Shown piece after piece: positions 49,333-62,218 of a stretch of DNA of 64,000 bases. The translations under genes and the position numbers were made by a program. The notes under the pieces are model-generated. The model saw only the letters and a program-made list of their open reading frames with translations, was not told the DNA's origin and searched no databases. Within the stretch, counting starts at the first letter, position 1; the number at the start of each line of letters is the position of its first letter. This DNA comes from Pelodera strongyloides (lineage: Eukaryota; Nematoda; Chromadorea; Rhabditida; Rhabditidae): contig JAANDG010000082.1 in NCBI GenBank assembly GCA_036852015.1, positions 124,001 through 188,000 on the forward strand. Reading direction: 5' to 3'.

Positions 49333-52300
49333 CTAATTATCATGGACAGTCGGGATGAATGTTGTGTCATTATTGTCGAATAGAACATAAGATAGAAAGA
49401 TGAGATGCACGTACTCATACATCTCGGGCAAAATCATAGGTCTATAGTCATTTTCCTCCATCACACCTCCGGAAGGAGGTGTCGCAACAGACATTCCCTT
49501 ATTACTCACATCTTCCGGGGACGATCCATCTAAACCAATAGCTATACTAACCAATAATGGTTTAGCTGGTTTCAACCTGGTCTAAGGAAAAGTCATTCTG
49601 TCATATTCACGTAGTGTCTACAAAGCCACCTGGCCGCATTGAAATGATAAAAAAAGTTAGAAAGAAGGCGCAACAAGAGCCACGCGAACATGTGAGTGGA
49701 ATTAGCACAGACACTAACCTAAACAGACATTGGTATCTGTGCATCTCTTCCACTGAACTTTCTCTGCGCACAACCCAGTTGAATTTTTCCGACGACGGAT
49801 CAACCCACCTAAACAAAAAACCGTGGAAATTTTTTGAAACAAAAAAATGAATACAACATGTTTTACCTCCAATATTAGAACGGAAATGAATTAGAAACTA
49901 AATGAGGAAGTTTGGAATACTGTGTGAACGCCCAACCTGCATTGTCGAAAAAGCCTTCCGGGATGCCGAGGAGCACGTTCAGTCTCATTCCAAACCATAC
50001 TACTCAGAGTCGGTTCGGCCGAGTTTCTGAATATGAAAAATGATATAAACGGTAAAGCTCAGTCACACTTAAAAACCCGAGGTCGAGAACTTATAAAGAA
50101 GTATTTACTGTCGTTATAATAAGGCTGTTGCTCATCTCATCTTATAAACATTACATTTCGAGCGCAGCCAATCTGTCTCGGAGTTCTTCATTCTTCGCTG
50201 GTTCAGAGCAAGTTTCTTCCAGTTTCATTGAACTCCTTTCACAATCCTCATTGTCCTCTCCACCATGGTAAACAAGGATTGTATCCACCCATGACTTCAG
50301 CTTCTTGTAGTCAGGCTTCAAATACGAATATAATGTAGAATCTGTATTCACTCATATACATTTTAGCTTGCATTGAAAATTTGAACAAATGAACATGTAA
50401 ACAAAACAACTGCAGCAGAAAATTGTAAAGTGAAAACTCACATCTTCAGTAAATGTCATCTGCTTCGCGTATTCAATCAACTGAGCAACTGGAGGGCACA
50501 CAGTTCTCCAGTCAACATTCTCCTTGATATTGCGGATTCGATTGTAACTCTGCTGCTTTGTGCGGAAGCGTGCCTTGTTCTTGGATTCCTGCAAAACAAC
50601 TGTTTACCATACATCATTCCTGCCCATAAATTTCAGATAAATGTTGAGAAGCAGTAAAGCAGACCAAAAAAACTTTCACAATAAACGAAGTTTTTCAATA
50701 AAATACAGAAAAATACTCAATGCTCTAGGTGATGGTGACATCTGTTTAAAGCAAATTAGCGGTCGGTCTCAACAAAAAATACAAAAAGAGGAGGAGTAAA
50801 CAACCGTGCGTTGACCACCGTTTTCAAACCGTACTTTTACTAGCGAAATTCAATTTTTTTTGTCAAAATTTCGTCATTTGGATGCTGCGGAGTGTGTGAT
50901 CATTTGGAAAGGCCATCCCTCGATTTTTCCAGGGCTGTGCTAGTATTAAAATCGGCAAATCGCTGAAAGCGAATTTTCCCATACAAAATCGCAAAAAATG
51001 GTTGTTTGGGAACATTTTTGTGCAAGGTGCACTTATTTGTTTGTGTTTTTATGTTAATTTTCGTTTATAACTTTTTTCAAACTATTTTTGGTGAAAAAAC
51101 CCCAAACCGGGTGGTATTTCGCTTTAAAGCTGGCACTGCTTACCTTCCAAGGTAGCTCTCCACAGCACAGTTCCGCCAGAATGTATCCAATGCTTTCAAT
51201 GTCATCTCGTCTACTCAACTCTATTCCGAGATGTGAATTGAGACTTGCATACTTGGCGGTACCCACGAGGTTCTTTCCCTTGCGATGGGGAATATGCACC
51301 AGACGGGTATCTTCGCGATATCTGAATGCAAAATTGATAATCAATTTCAGTCAACGGCTGCCCACACATAATTTCTATCTACGTGTGCTGGCTTCTCACC
51401 TATATCTTCTCGCGAGTCCAAAATCTATTAAATACAGAGTTGCCTCATCAGCTCCTATTCCAATAAGAAAGTTTTCGGGCTTCAGATCTCTGTGCACAAA
51501 TCCTCGTTCATGGAGCCATTGAACTCTGTCAAGAAGCTGATGTCCAAGATTGACAATTGTCTGAAGGATACATTATAAGAATTCAAATGACGCACAAAAG
51601 TTAAAGTGGTTGTTTAACTCTACATTTGAACAAATAACATATTTTGCCATACCTCTCTGCTGAAAGTCCGATCACAGTAAGTGAAAAGGTTTTCGAGAGT
51701 CGGACCAAGGAGAGACATCACAAGAAGACGCTGGTTATCCTCTTCTCCGAAATAGTACACTGAAACAATAAGAACTGTATGCAAAGAATATTATGAAAGT
51801 TGAGTAGAATTTTTTGAAAATCAATCGATGCAAACCCTTGTGACTTATTACTAGTGAGTATCAGTTTCAGTATTCGTTTTATATTGGACAGCATGATGGG
51901 AACTGAAGCTGAGATAAGCACCAACCTCTAGGCACTCCTGGAATAGGCGCTTTTCCTTTTTTCTTTCTTTTTGGTCCACCACTCAGTACCTTATACACTT
52001 CGTATTCGTATCTGAGATGGCCTTCCTCAATTGACACTGAAAAGGCACAAAATAAACGTATACATATATAATAACAGAACTCTTTCAGAACACACATAAG
52101 ACGATTGAATACCTCTTCTTTCATTCTCCTTTGGCGTTTCGAACTTAACGGCAACCATTGTTGCTGGTTGCATTGTATCCACAGCTGCATAGATTGTGCC
52201 ATAAGAACCGAATCCAATTTTCGCTTGCACTTTGTACCTAAAGACAGCATGTTGAGAGCACGAAAGCATAAGAGGCAAGAAGTAACCTTTTAAAAAGAAA

Positions 52301-54337
52301 CATTCACCTGTTATTGATCAACATTCCAGTTTTTGTGCGTAATGCCATCGCCCTATCCATGTCAATCACAGCATTATTCCACGAGTCAAAATTATTAGAA
52401 GATGGAGTCGGATGCTAAAAAAAACAAGCATAGTATAAACTAAACATATGCTCGAAAAACGAATGAAATATTTAATTACCGCAATTAGTCCATTTTGTGT
52501 TCGACTCGGGTCCTCTCCTAGATTGACAAGCGCTGGTTTCTGCAAAGAAAATGATTAGAATTGAGTAAAAAGCAGTTTATTTCTTTTCTCATAAACCCCA
52601 TTGTCAGCAGGAGATATACAAAGGAGCATGCAGAAAATCAGGTATTATAAAACAAAGTTCAAAAAACTATTGCAGTACTGTTTTTTACAGTCAAAATACA
52701 AAATTTGTTTTGCATTTGATTGCCATTAATTTAGTTGATGATAACTCGTAAATATTAAAAAATATCAAGCTTACATCATATCCATTTGGTATTCCTCCAA
52801 ATATTGGTGCTTGACCGGGATGGATCCCATGCATACAGCCACCATTGTTATAAGACATCGCTGGATTTACCTAGATCATAAATATACACTGATTGCGAAA
52901 GAAACAAAACAAGTCTAAAACCAAGAAATTAAAACAGTTCATGGAAAGGTCATACACAAGAGGAAATAATACTAAAAACATACTTGAAGGCCATTTTGGG
53001 CATTGACAAACTTCAGGACCTGCAATTTAAAAAGCACGTAACTCTTAATTCGAATTGACCACTTATTTAAGTACTCACTTGAGATGATGTTCAGGATTAC
53101 ACAAATATTTTAATGCTATTGCAATAAAAAAGACTAAAAAAACTTTAATTTGTAAGAATCCGCGCTTACCAAGTTTTCCTGTGAAATGCCTGGAGGAATA
53201 ACTGCTTGCACTTGATTCTAGAATAAAGAAGGTTGATACATATAAACAAACAAAAAACACAGTTATGGGGGGACAAGCGAAAAAACGTCCGTACCTGATA
53301 TTGCAATTGTGGAACCATTTGGTATTGGTTAAGAGTAGCGTGGAACTGGAAGGAAACTGTTGTAACTAAGGTATATACAATACTTGTTCTTAATTATTGG
53401 TAACAAATACAGTTGTCAGTCTTGAAGAACAAATATACTAGCATAGCAATAAAAAATGTCAATAAAATAATACCGGATGTGGTGCATATGGAGCATTGTA
53501 TCCATTCGTTACAGGCTGACAAACTGGGGACGAAAGATACTGAGCAGGCTGAAGGAACATACAGTTTGCATATGAAAAGCATCTGGAGTCGCGTGACGGT
53601 AAAGTTTAAACTACACACCTGTGGAGAAATGCCGTATGGCAGCACATTTCCGCCAGGGTTACTGCCATCCAGTGTTGCTTGAGGCGCAATCTGGAATGGA
53701 AAAAGCAAAAATTACTCTACCAAAACTGATGTCATATGCCTGGATGTTTATGCTGTAAAATAATAGCCAATGTTGTTCCCCAACAAAAGAATATAGGAAG
53801 TAATAAATTGTTCGGAAATCAACAATTCCCACCGTGTATGCTGGTGGTGGTGAATAAAATCCATTTAACATAGGATATGGTTGGGGCGGTTGAGATTGTA
53901 GCTGGGGAGCAAGTGCTATCTGGCAGAGCAATAACATATTACACAAGATTATTATTAAAAACAATTGCTATCTTTAAATGTATTGCAAATAGACATGATA
54001 ATGAAAGGACAATGTACCATTTTTTGGTGTGGACCAATAAGCTGCATATTATTGGTAAATGGAGCCGGTATGCACTGCTGCTGCTAAACGTTTTGATGAT
54101 TACACTGAGAAATTTGAAATTCAGAAGTAATATTGCCACTGGTCTCCGACAACAATATCCATATGTCGCCATTCCATGAGATATATGCTGTATACTCATT
54201 TAACCATGGAGCACGCTCTAATAGTAATCTAATGTTTCTACTAGATTGATAACCTGTTGCATTGGTGGTCCATGGTGTGGCATCCACTGAACAGGACCTT
54301 GCAGTACCCTTGCATACTGCATAGGTTGAGGCAGCAT
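49333..54337 (-). CDS. Casein kinase 1-family protein kinase with long P/Q-rich head and alternative tails
   Basis: Ser/Thr kinase. Exon starts in coding order: 54337, 53919, 53690, 53548, 53345, 53217, 53019, 52870, 52539, 52414, 52237, 52036, 51759, 51560, 51321, 50588, 50315-50155, 50026-49937, 49808-49719, 49629-49611, 49581-49333; about 717 residues, phases joining. Residues 1-240 are Pro/Gln/Asn/Tyr-rich. The kinase domain shows the Gly loop (IGFGSYGTIYAAVDT), VAVKFE (lysine), FVHRDLKPENFLIG, LIDFGLARRY and HLGIELSRRDDIESIGYIL, which is CK1-superfamily (TTBK/worm CK1-like) style. A basic insert (GGPKRKKKGKAPIPGVPR) lies in the small lobe. If the intron after exon 17 is retained, a TAA at 50151 gives a 569-residue form; splicing instead adds a new tail ending TTFIPTVHDN. 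The long tail is supported by splice phase only. Confidence 0.9.
50151..50156 (-). promoter_or_regulatory. Stop codon overlapping a 5' splice site in the kinase gene
   Basis: The coding strand reads GAAATGTAATG. Reading through gives EM-stop (TAA at 50153-50151). Cutting before GTAATG leaves phase 2, which joins the exon at 50026 in frame. Confidence 0.65.
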
Positions 54338-54348
54338 TAGCGAAACAT
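54337..54348 (-). promoter_or_regulatory. Three-codon uORF overlapping the kinase start
   Basis: ATGTTTCGCTAATG: a short frame (ATG TTT CGC TAA) whose stop shares the A of the main ATG (TAATG). It lies 5 bases after a TATCTAG acceptor. Confidence 0.55.
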
Positions 54349-56547
54349 CAGAACTAGATACAAAAACATAATAAGAACGTTTATTAACTCAACTTGCCTA
54401 AGGCTACGAAGAGTTTAAATGTGTGCTTGCAACAATATTACTCCATTTCCCATTAGCAAAGATAGTTCACATCTTATTTTTTGTCAATCTAATTTGTCTC
54501 ACGTAATCATGTGTGAGTATGTCAATATACAGTTTCGCTCTGAATTTTATTATGCATATTGCGTGTTTCTTTTTTATTGCTCTTTTCGCCTTTTTTTGCA
54601 TAGACTTTCAAATACAGTATAATATTATCATAATATATAACACTAACTTATTCATGGATATTGTGCTGCCGGAAATCGATGCCACAGGAGTCAACTGACT
54701 ATTTTTTTTCGGTTAGTTCCAGAGTACTATAGCGTCGTCATTCTTAATTGACAAAACTGTGAAAATATGGGACAGGTCGAGAGATACACGAATACATCGA
54801 GATGGGACTGCTAATGATACAAAAACATGGGCAGAGATATAATAAAAAATAGAAATATGTCATATTTTATGAGAATCCGTATATCTTGAAGAAAGGAGCG
54901 AGTTCTTGACATGAAAACCAGAAATTACTTAGTTTTGGAATATAAATAGTATTCTATTTCTATTAACATTTGGGAAAGTCAGATTGATGGGAGGGACGCT
55001 GGGCTAGGCTCATTGCCAATCGGTTTGGAGCGCCCACCACAGACTACGGTAGAAAATGTGCCAAAAAGAAGGCACTCTAGTCCCAGGCACGCTGCTGAAA
55101 CACGATTCAGTCGACAAAAGAGGAAGTTACTGCTTCCAATTAGACGATGATTTGTCGATATCATTTAGCTTTCCTAGGGAACGATCTACGAACTCAGTAA
55201 GGGACACCTATTAATTTTAACTTTCTGGTTCCAATCACTTGCTTCGGAAAGTTAAGAACGTTAGCTAGTGTAGGCACCGTGAGAAAGCTTTATTCAAAAT
55301 CAATAACGAGAAACGCCCAATCGCTACACATTAAGTGAATCATTTTGAAATAATAGGATAAAAAACGTAATAAATAAATCTTGACTACCAAAAAAAACGA
55401 ACGAAATAATAAACGGACGAATGAATTGGTGAGGTCCCGTTGTACAAATGCACGTTGAGAACGAAGAAATAAAGCTACTATATATTAGCTATGACTCGGA
55501 TTTTCATGCGGATGCAATTCTTATTATTCGTAGTTTTCTATAAAAATACGAAATAATATTACTAATGAGAACCACTTCTATAGCATGAGAATTCGTGACA
55601 TTAAAGGCACAATAGGTTTGCCAACCGCCGCAGTCGAATAACTTGCAACCTAAGTATTAGCTAACATTATTCAATCGAGGCCAATAAATTAGTTATGATA
55701 TAATAACGAAGATAAATTAAAGCATTTATGTTCCTAAGATTGACAGGCCATCAAAAGCCAGATGAACAATGAAATATCTCGTGGGCAGACAACAGGGAAG
55801 CTAATTTTCAGCTTATAATTAAAATAGTCACGTTCTCATTTATAGTTTTACAACTAATAGTACGAAAACATGACAGGAAGGAAAGCACGTGATAAAGGTA
55901 TTAGTAAAACCGCTACTGGCTCCAATTTGACTAATTCATAATTTTTGTTTGTGGTTAATACCTTCAAACAGTCACGACAAAAAAAATGAAAACCCTGCTA
56001 AGGGACAGAGACTAAAACTAATATAAAATGATACATTTTACACTTCGGAACCGATAACTTAACGATTCAATTATGTTCTGAAAATAGGTGATGAATTTTG
56101 CTTCACCTCATGAAGTAGGTGATAGCATATTACGATTCTTATGTAAATATTTAGGGAAATAGGAAAATAATACGACAATTGTGTTTTGAGTCAACATAAT
56201 TTTCCTTGACAATGCCAGCTTGAATTACGGGATCTACTATGTAAACGTCATTATGAGATACCCCATTTGTGGCTGAAAGACCATTTGGCAGTGCTAGTAT
56301 GAAAGCCCTGGACATTAACTCCAAATTACATCGGTAAATCAAACGGAATCCGCTGATATAGGAAAAGCATAATCCTAAAAACTACAGTATACATATTAGC
56401 ATTTGTACATATATGGTGGAAAGACGACGGACAATAATAATAATGAAAGACTCTAGGGAATAAAAAGAAACCAAAGGCAATTGAAAGTGCGAGGTACAAT
56501 GTTACAGGGTCACGAATCAGTTGGAGTGATATTGATAGATTCGAGCA
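54349..56547. other. Gene-free stretch
   Basis: About 2.2 kb upstream of the kinase and downstream of the GMEB-like gene. AT-rich; no exon or RNA gene was recognised. It should contain the kinase promoter and the GMEB-like 3' UTR. Confidence 0.45.
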
Positions 56548-59500
56548 TTACTGCATCTTCAGCAGCGCATCAGTAAGTTGTGAGTTAAAGGGAGCAGCAA
56601 CTGCTGAGGCTTCCACGGGCATTGCGGGAGGTTGGGAAGCAAACTTGAGGAGGAAGTCCATGTTGGAGAATGGTGCGCTCTGGTGAAGTTGATATGTGGT
56701 TTGAACCTGAAAAAGAAGAATGTAGGGGGCACGTTTTTTTGCCAGGACCTGGCAAAGTCTTGCTATGCATACTTAATTGTTATATCGGTGGGAGCTATAT
56801 GTTAATAATATGTTCATACCTTAATAAGAGCATCGATAAGAGGTGACTGCATTACTGGAGCATACTGCGTTCTGGGTCTTTTCAGTTCAGGGCCCACATT
56901 TGATTGTGGGAATCCCCTATGCGGTATGGGCATGGCTGGCTCTTCCGCTCTACGTTTTCTTTCTTCATGTTGTACGAGATCTGCAACGAGAAGCACGTTA
57001 CTGTATGCGTGTTAGCAGGAATAATTGAAAGAGCACTGCATTATTTATGATTCTGATAACTTTTTATGTGACCAGGCATCGGAAGCATGCGATGGTTAGT
57101 ATACCTGTTATGGATATGTCGGAGAGGTCCATACTTGGTCTTCGTGCTCTCACTCTCGCGGCAACTATGTCGTGCATATCAAGAGCAGAACATAGGCGGG
57201 ATAATGTGCCACAAACTGTAAATATTTACGAATAATTGTAGGGCATGATCGAAGACTATATATCTCTATGTGTGTATGATCATACCCTTTATTGAATAGC
57301 GTGTACCACAAAACAAGCCTGTTTTTCTTCAGTTTACCATGTTATTTTCTACGCTATGCAGTACTTGTGCATAAATTGTAAAACAAAGAAAAAAATGACC
57401 TCGAGGCGTAATGTTGTGAACGCGTGTTTCGTTTCTCACAGTATCCACCTAAACAGAAATGTGAATATTTTTCGTGACTGTGGTTATTCTATATTTTACA
57501 GGGAACTTATAGAATTCCTTTCAAATACCTCATGAACGATCCTGTCGACAAGTTCATCTAGAAGACCAATCTGTTGCATGTGAGACCAAAACTGAGTTGC
57601 ATCTAAACTGCGGTTTTTTGTTTGTGAATAATCTCCAAATTACACAATTCCCCCGAAACCGTAACATAAAAGGCTGTTTCGGCAATGTCTCACCGGAATG
57701 CATCATTCTTCCAATGTGCTCAGATGAAGGACGAATCTTTAGCATTGAATCATCAACATCAACGAGTTCATCAGAAGCTGATGGAACGGAAAGATGAGAT
57801 GAACGAAGCGGTATAAGAGCACACTGGTTGTTGTTGTTCACAGCCGTTGACATCTGTACAAGTTGTGAGAGCTGTCCTGGTGGTTCTTGATTGATAACGG
57901 CTGAAAACAGCGGTATTCATTTGTATAAAATCAATTCAGTGCTTCCTCCTGTAGTCAATAATATCAAGGAGAAACCAACTAAATGGGGAAGTGGGCGATG
58001 CGTGGTGTTGTAGTTGTGACCCGTGAATTGCCATGAAATGTTCAATATTCGATTTCACACTGCTTCTCCTAAAATACACCAAGGATAACCGTTTTAATGT
58101 TCATTTTTCCGGAAAAGTTTGAAAGTCTATGCTTTCCTCACATTTATCGATTTAATTGATCTCGGAAAGGAATGTTCAGTGAATCGTTTACCTGTGTTCC
58201 CGCTCTGAGCCATCTGTATTGATTCGTTCGCTTTTTGGTGTGATATAGTTTCTGCTCTGGCATTTAGCCGAACAGTAATGCATGTGGTTGAAGAAATCAA
58301 ACTTGCGAAGTTCCATGAGCGTTCTGAAAATGAGAGATTTGACTTCAGTTAGATTTTTGAATAAATGACTTGACTTCGTTCTTTGTATTGATTGTGATAA
58401 ACCATTATTATAAAGAAACAAGCCAAGAAGATATAAGAAACACGGTTTGTGTAAATATCTGACCTGAGGTTGCTCTTCCCAATACGAATACTTCCCTTCC
58501 AGTCTTTCTGTTTGTCCTTGTTAGCTCGAACCGTGAACTCCTTTGGAGATATCATATCTCCATTCAGTTCAATACACTGTTGATGAATTCCAGGGCAAAC
58601 GAACAACTCGACGTGCATCTTTGCTCTCAGCGGACCACATTTCACCTAAATAGATATATAATATGTGCATCAATTTGAGAAGTAGTAGACACATTATGCA
58701 CCGTTGCACCTAGCTATTAAATACGTAAAATATAGATTATTCGCAGAGTTGTTTTACGCCTGCTTTCCAGTTTTTCTTATTCTTTATGATTGAAACTTCA
58801 CATGGTCACATTCAATTTGTTTTAATGACTAAAAGTTGCACACAAGAGATTGTTGCTATGACCACTGGGCACCCCATGAGAATTGAATCTCATGGAATAC
58901 CACGATTAATGTTTATAGACGCTCAATATTTTCAGAAGGGCGCGATAACTTTTTTTCCATTTTGACATGTTGTGGAGGACTTTGTAGATTCCAATGTTTT
59001 TCAGGTAGACATCTACTCACAATTGGTCTTCGCGCAACTCAACAGTTTCACACTTTTCGAACTATTTTGACAAGATTGTTTGTAACACCCTGGATTCAAG
59101 GGGTGTTGCGATTGCGTAACGGGTTGGGGCTTGCTGAATTTGCATATCGTGACTAAGACTCCGAAGCGTTCGCACGCGATGCTCAAAATAGAAATGCAAA
59201 CAGAGGGGGGGGCAACGATGAGGGAGCGTCCGCGGACAGCACGTAATGGGGAATGGACGGCGCGGATTCAGACAATGTGTTACGATGTAGTTTAACATGA
59301 TGGTGAACACGCAAGGTCACGATCTTCAGACATGGACACTATTTGTTGCACGAAAGATAGCGATGGAAAAGCAGAGGGGATAGGATAGAGAGTAAAATGT
59401 AGAATGCAGTGGAACATTTAAGGGTTTTAACACAAGCTAAGTAACCATTCAGCGCACAAGGTTTCGCTTTAAAAGAATAGGGTAATAACGATGAAAAACG

Positions 59501-60162
59501 GTGGAGTTTCATTTGCGACTGAATGCTTGCAAAGAAAACATAATACAGCGCCCTCTCATGAAGATTCATCACCATAGCACCAATAGGTCATTTTGTATAT
59601 ATTTAACAGTTATATGCAGAGAATTACTCATTCAAGTAGAGACTGAAGATTTGTCACTACATAAGTCCAAAGTCAAAAAGGGTAAAATGGGGTGTACGTT
59701 GGGAATCATTTAGGTAAACCTCATGTTGTACCTTACAACCACTTACCCTGCACACCTTTCTAGTCCTGATATTCGTGCAAACAACGAGATGGTGCGCACA
59801 AGGGCTGCTGAATTGGAATACAAAAGCGCTTAGTACACGCCTTCAGGCTTTCGCAAACTTGATCGAATCGTCTATCACGGAGAGTATGAAAAAGAGGATT
59901 CAATATGAGATATTTCCGAGATTTTTGTCAGGCAGACATTCAAGCAACATATGATAATTTAAGAGAAAAAGACAGGTAAAGGAGAAAAAAACGGTGATGA
60001 GTAAAAATCAAAACGTGACCAAAGACACGAATACAGTACCTCTATGGCTTTTCCCTCTTCTATCTTTTCGGTGACATCAGTTTCTTCTTCGTCTGTAATT
60101 GCAGGAGATTCGTCATGGGACGAACCCTGTGTTGCGTCGTCCCCGTCTCCCAGTAGAGACAT
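56548..60162 (-). CDS. GMEB-like SAND-domain transcription factor
   Basis: Nuclear DNA-binding protein. Exons 60162-60040, 58645-58464, 58323-58192, 58068-57980, 57900-57694, 57602-57529, 57448-57400, 56980-56820, 56706-56548; 391 residues, phases joining. The ATG follows CTTCAG directly (trans-splice pattern). An acidic head (TDEEETDVTEKIEEGKAIE) leads into the SAND domain: VKCGPLRAKMHVELFVCPGI, HQQCIELNGDMISPKEF and KQKDWKGSIRIGKSNLR, where KDWK is the DNA-contact motif. The GMEB-type zinc-binding extension follows (DFFNHMHYCSAKCQSRNYI). The tail is Ser/Asn/Gln-rich with a basic cluster (ERKRRAEEP, ELKRPRTQY) that could act as nuclear localisation signal. CGPL..CPGI is characteristic of GMEB rather than Sp100/DEAF-1 types. 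Intron 1 is 1.4 kb with a GC-rich patch at 59160-59290. Confidence 0.93.
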
Positions 60163-62218
60163 CTGAAGGAAGAAACAAATGGAAATAAATAGAATCGCTG
60201 GTTTCGAAGGCAAATGATCGAAGTACATGACAATGGCAGTATCACCAGGATAAAATGTGAGCAAAGGGTTAAAATGTTAAAAGGTGTCAATGCGCTAATG
60301 ACCATCCATGACCATAAATATCACGATCGTGGGTTGGTCAGTTGCTAGTTCGACAGTGATACTGAGGTTCAACAGTTCATAAATTATTATACGAGGGTAC
60401 GGTTTGCTCCTGAACGTTTGAGAAACGAGAGGAGGGTCAAAACAAGGCTGTTGATTGTGAGATCGTTCTGTCCCATAAAAAAGTTCCCTTTACACTAACT
60501 GATTGGTACGCCAAGAATAAGTCCTTCACCGGAAAAAACTTTGGTCACCACAAATGAAATCGTAATCAACAAACAACAACTGTGTGAGCTTCCACGGTAA
60601 ATAGTCTTCCTTTTGCAGGTCAAATCTAAATTCCAAGTAATTTCGCTTGATGAAAAATGGTGAATATAGACGTAAAGAAGACAAAATCTGGATGTGGAAC
60701 TTTTATGCTAAATATACACAAAAACATTAAACATAATATTCACACTTTTTGTGTTGTTAAATGACTTAGTATACATACAAATCAATTGCAAACAGTGCAG
60801 TGGTCAAGGAGAACGTGAGTGGTCACTCTAGCTGACAGCACGTTGTAACACCCGGCAAATGACGTAATGTTGCCTGTTCCTCACCCCGTTCACAAACTTT
60901 TTTTATATCTTCGAAAGGCAAAAAACGTACTAAGGGACATCAAACATTACTGAAATGGTTTATATGTATCGCAAAACGTGGTGAATAGATTGCATGCAGT
61001 TCCTCTAGTTAGCATAAAAGAATAAATGCTCGTTGGGTGGATGGATGCTGTCAGCAATGGAAGGAATATGCTGAGATCACGCGATGAGGTCTCAGTTCTG
61101 GACAGCGATTCATTCATGAAATGACCAGAACAAGAACAGCCGCCCCACACGCGAAACACCCAATTTGCATAGGAAAACAGCTGATTGGGTCAGAAAAGGA
61201 TGTTGATTTTTGAAGAACACGAACATGTTGCAACAAAGAATTACATGACCGTTAAATGGTACACAGTGTTACTTCCAAAGACAACGCTATATTATGTAAC
61301 GATTAGATATGGGAATGGGCCTCTAGCCCTCCGCACAATGAGTCCGTGTATCGTACAGTCCGCTCCGTAAAGAGTTCAGGCGTGCAGAACACAATGGGGG
61401 TATCGTTGTCCTGAACGTTCCCGGAGAGAAGGGAGCCACGTCTGTCTCCGCGGGTTGATGTCCCCCCACAAAAAGCACAGTGCGTTGCAATTGCCTGGGG
61501 GAGGGGAGCTTGAGGCGGTCTGTGTGTCCTAGATTCCCGCGCTCTTTCACAAGTCTCTGCCCGACAACACGTACATTGTCTATGTTTGCACGTGTTGGTT
61601 CTGTACACATAGATGTGGTGCCTATTTTTAGAGCATTGCCCTTAACCATAGCGCTGTCTCACTCTCTCGCTCCTCCACAGGCTTGAAACCACTCAAAATG
61701 ATCGCGCAAATGGTCACGAAATTCGCATACGCGTGCGCGTTCTGTATGCTAATTTAAATACAACACGCCTTGCGTTACATACACAGATGTACGCAATAGT
61801 TCTGATCTTGAAGAAAATGTTCGATGCAGGCATAAACTATCGTGTTGATGTATCTTAACTTTATTGGGAATTAAATAGTGCGAAGAAAGAAAAACAAGCT
61901 TCAATTGTGGAGTAGAATTCGACAAAATTCATCACTGCCGAAATCGAACACTTTAAATACTGGACAAAGGCAACATTAAGATGCTGCTTTAATCCTACAG
62001 TAATCAGCAAAAGGAATAAACGCGCTCTTTTGGCCAGAGACCACACAAACGACAAACAAAGAATAACTATTGTAAGCTTTGGAGCAACATCAAAGTCAGA
62101 TAACTAACAAGATAAACAAATGACCCGTATGATAATGAGCTACAAGAATGTAAATAAAATGAGCAATAATAACAAATCGCCGAATAAATCTACTATTTTA
62201 GTTAAGTAATTGTGAATA
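60163..62218. other. Upstream region of the GMEB-like gene with a GC-rich island
   Basis: No protein gene recognised. 61300-61740 is clearly richer in G+C and CpG than its surroundings and may be a promoter or non-coding first exon of the GMEB-like gene. The open frames there lack splice support. Confidence 0.4.
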
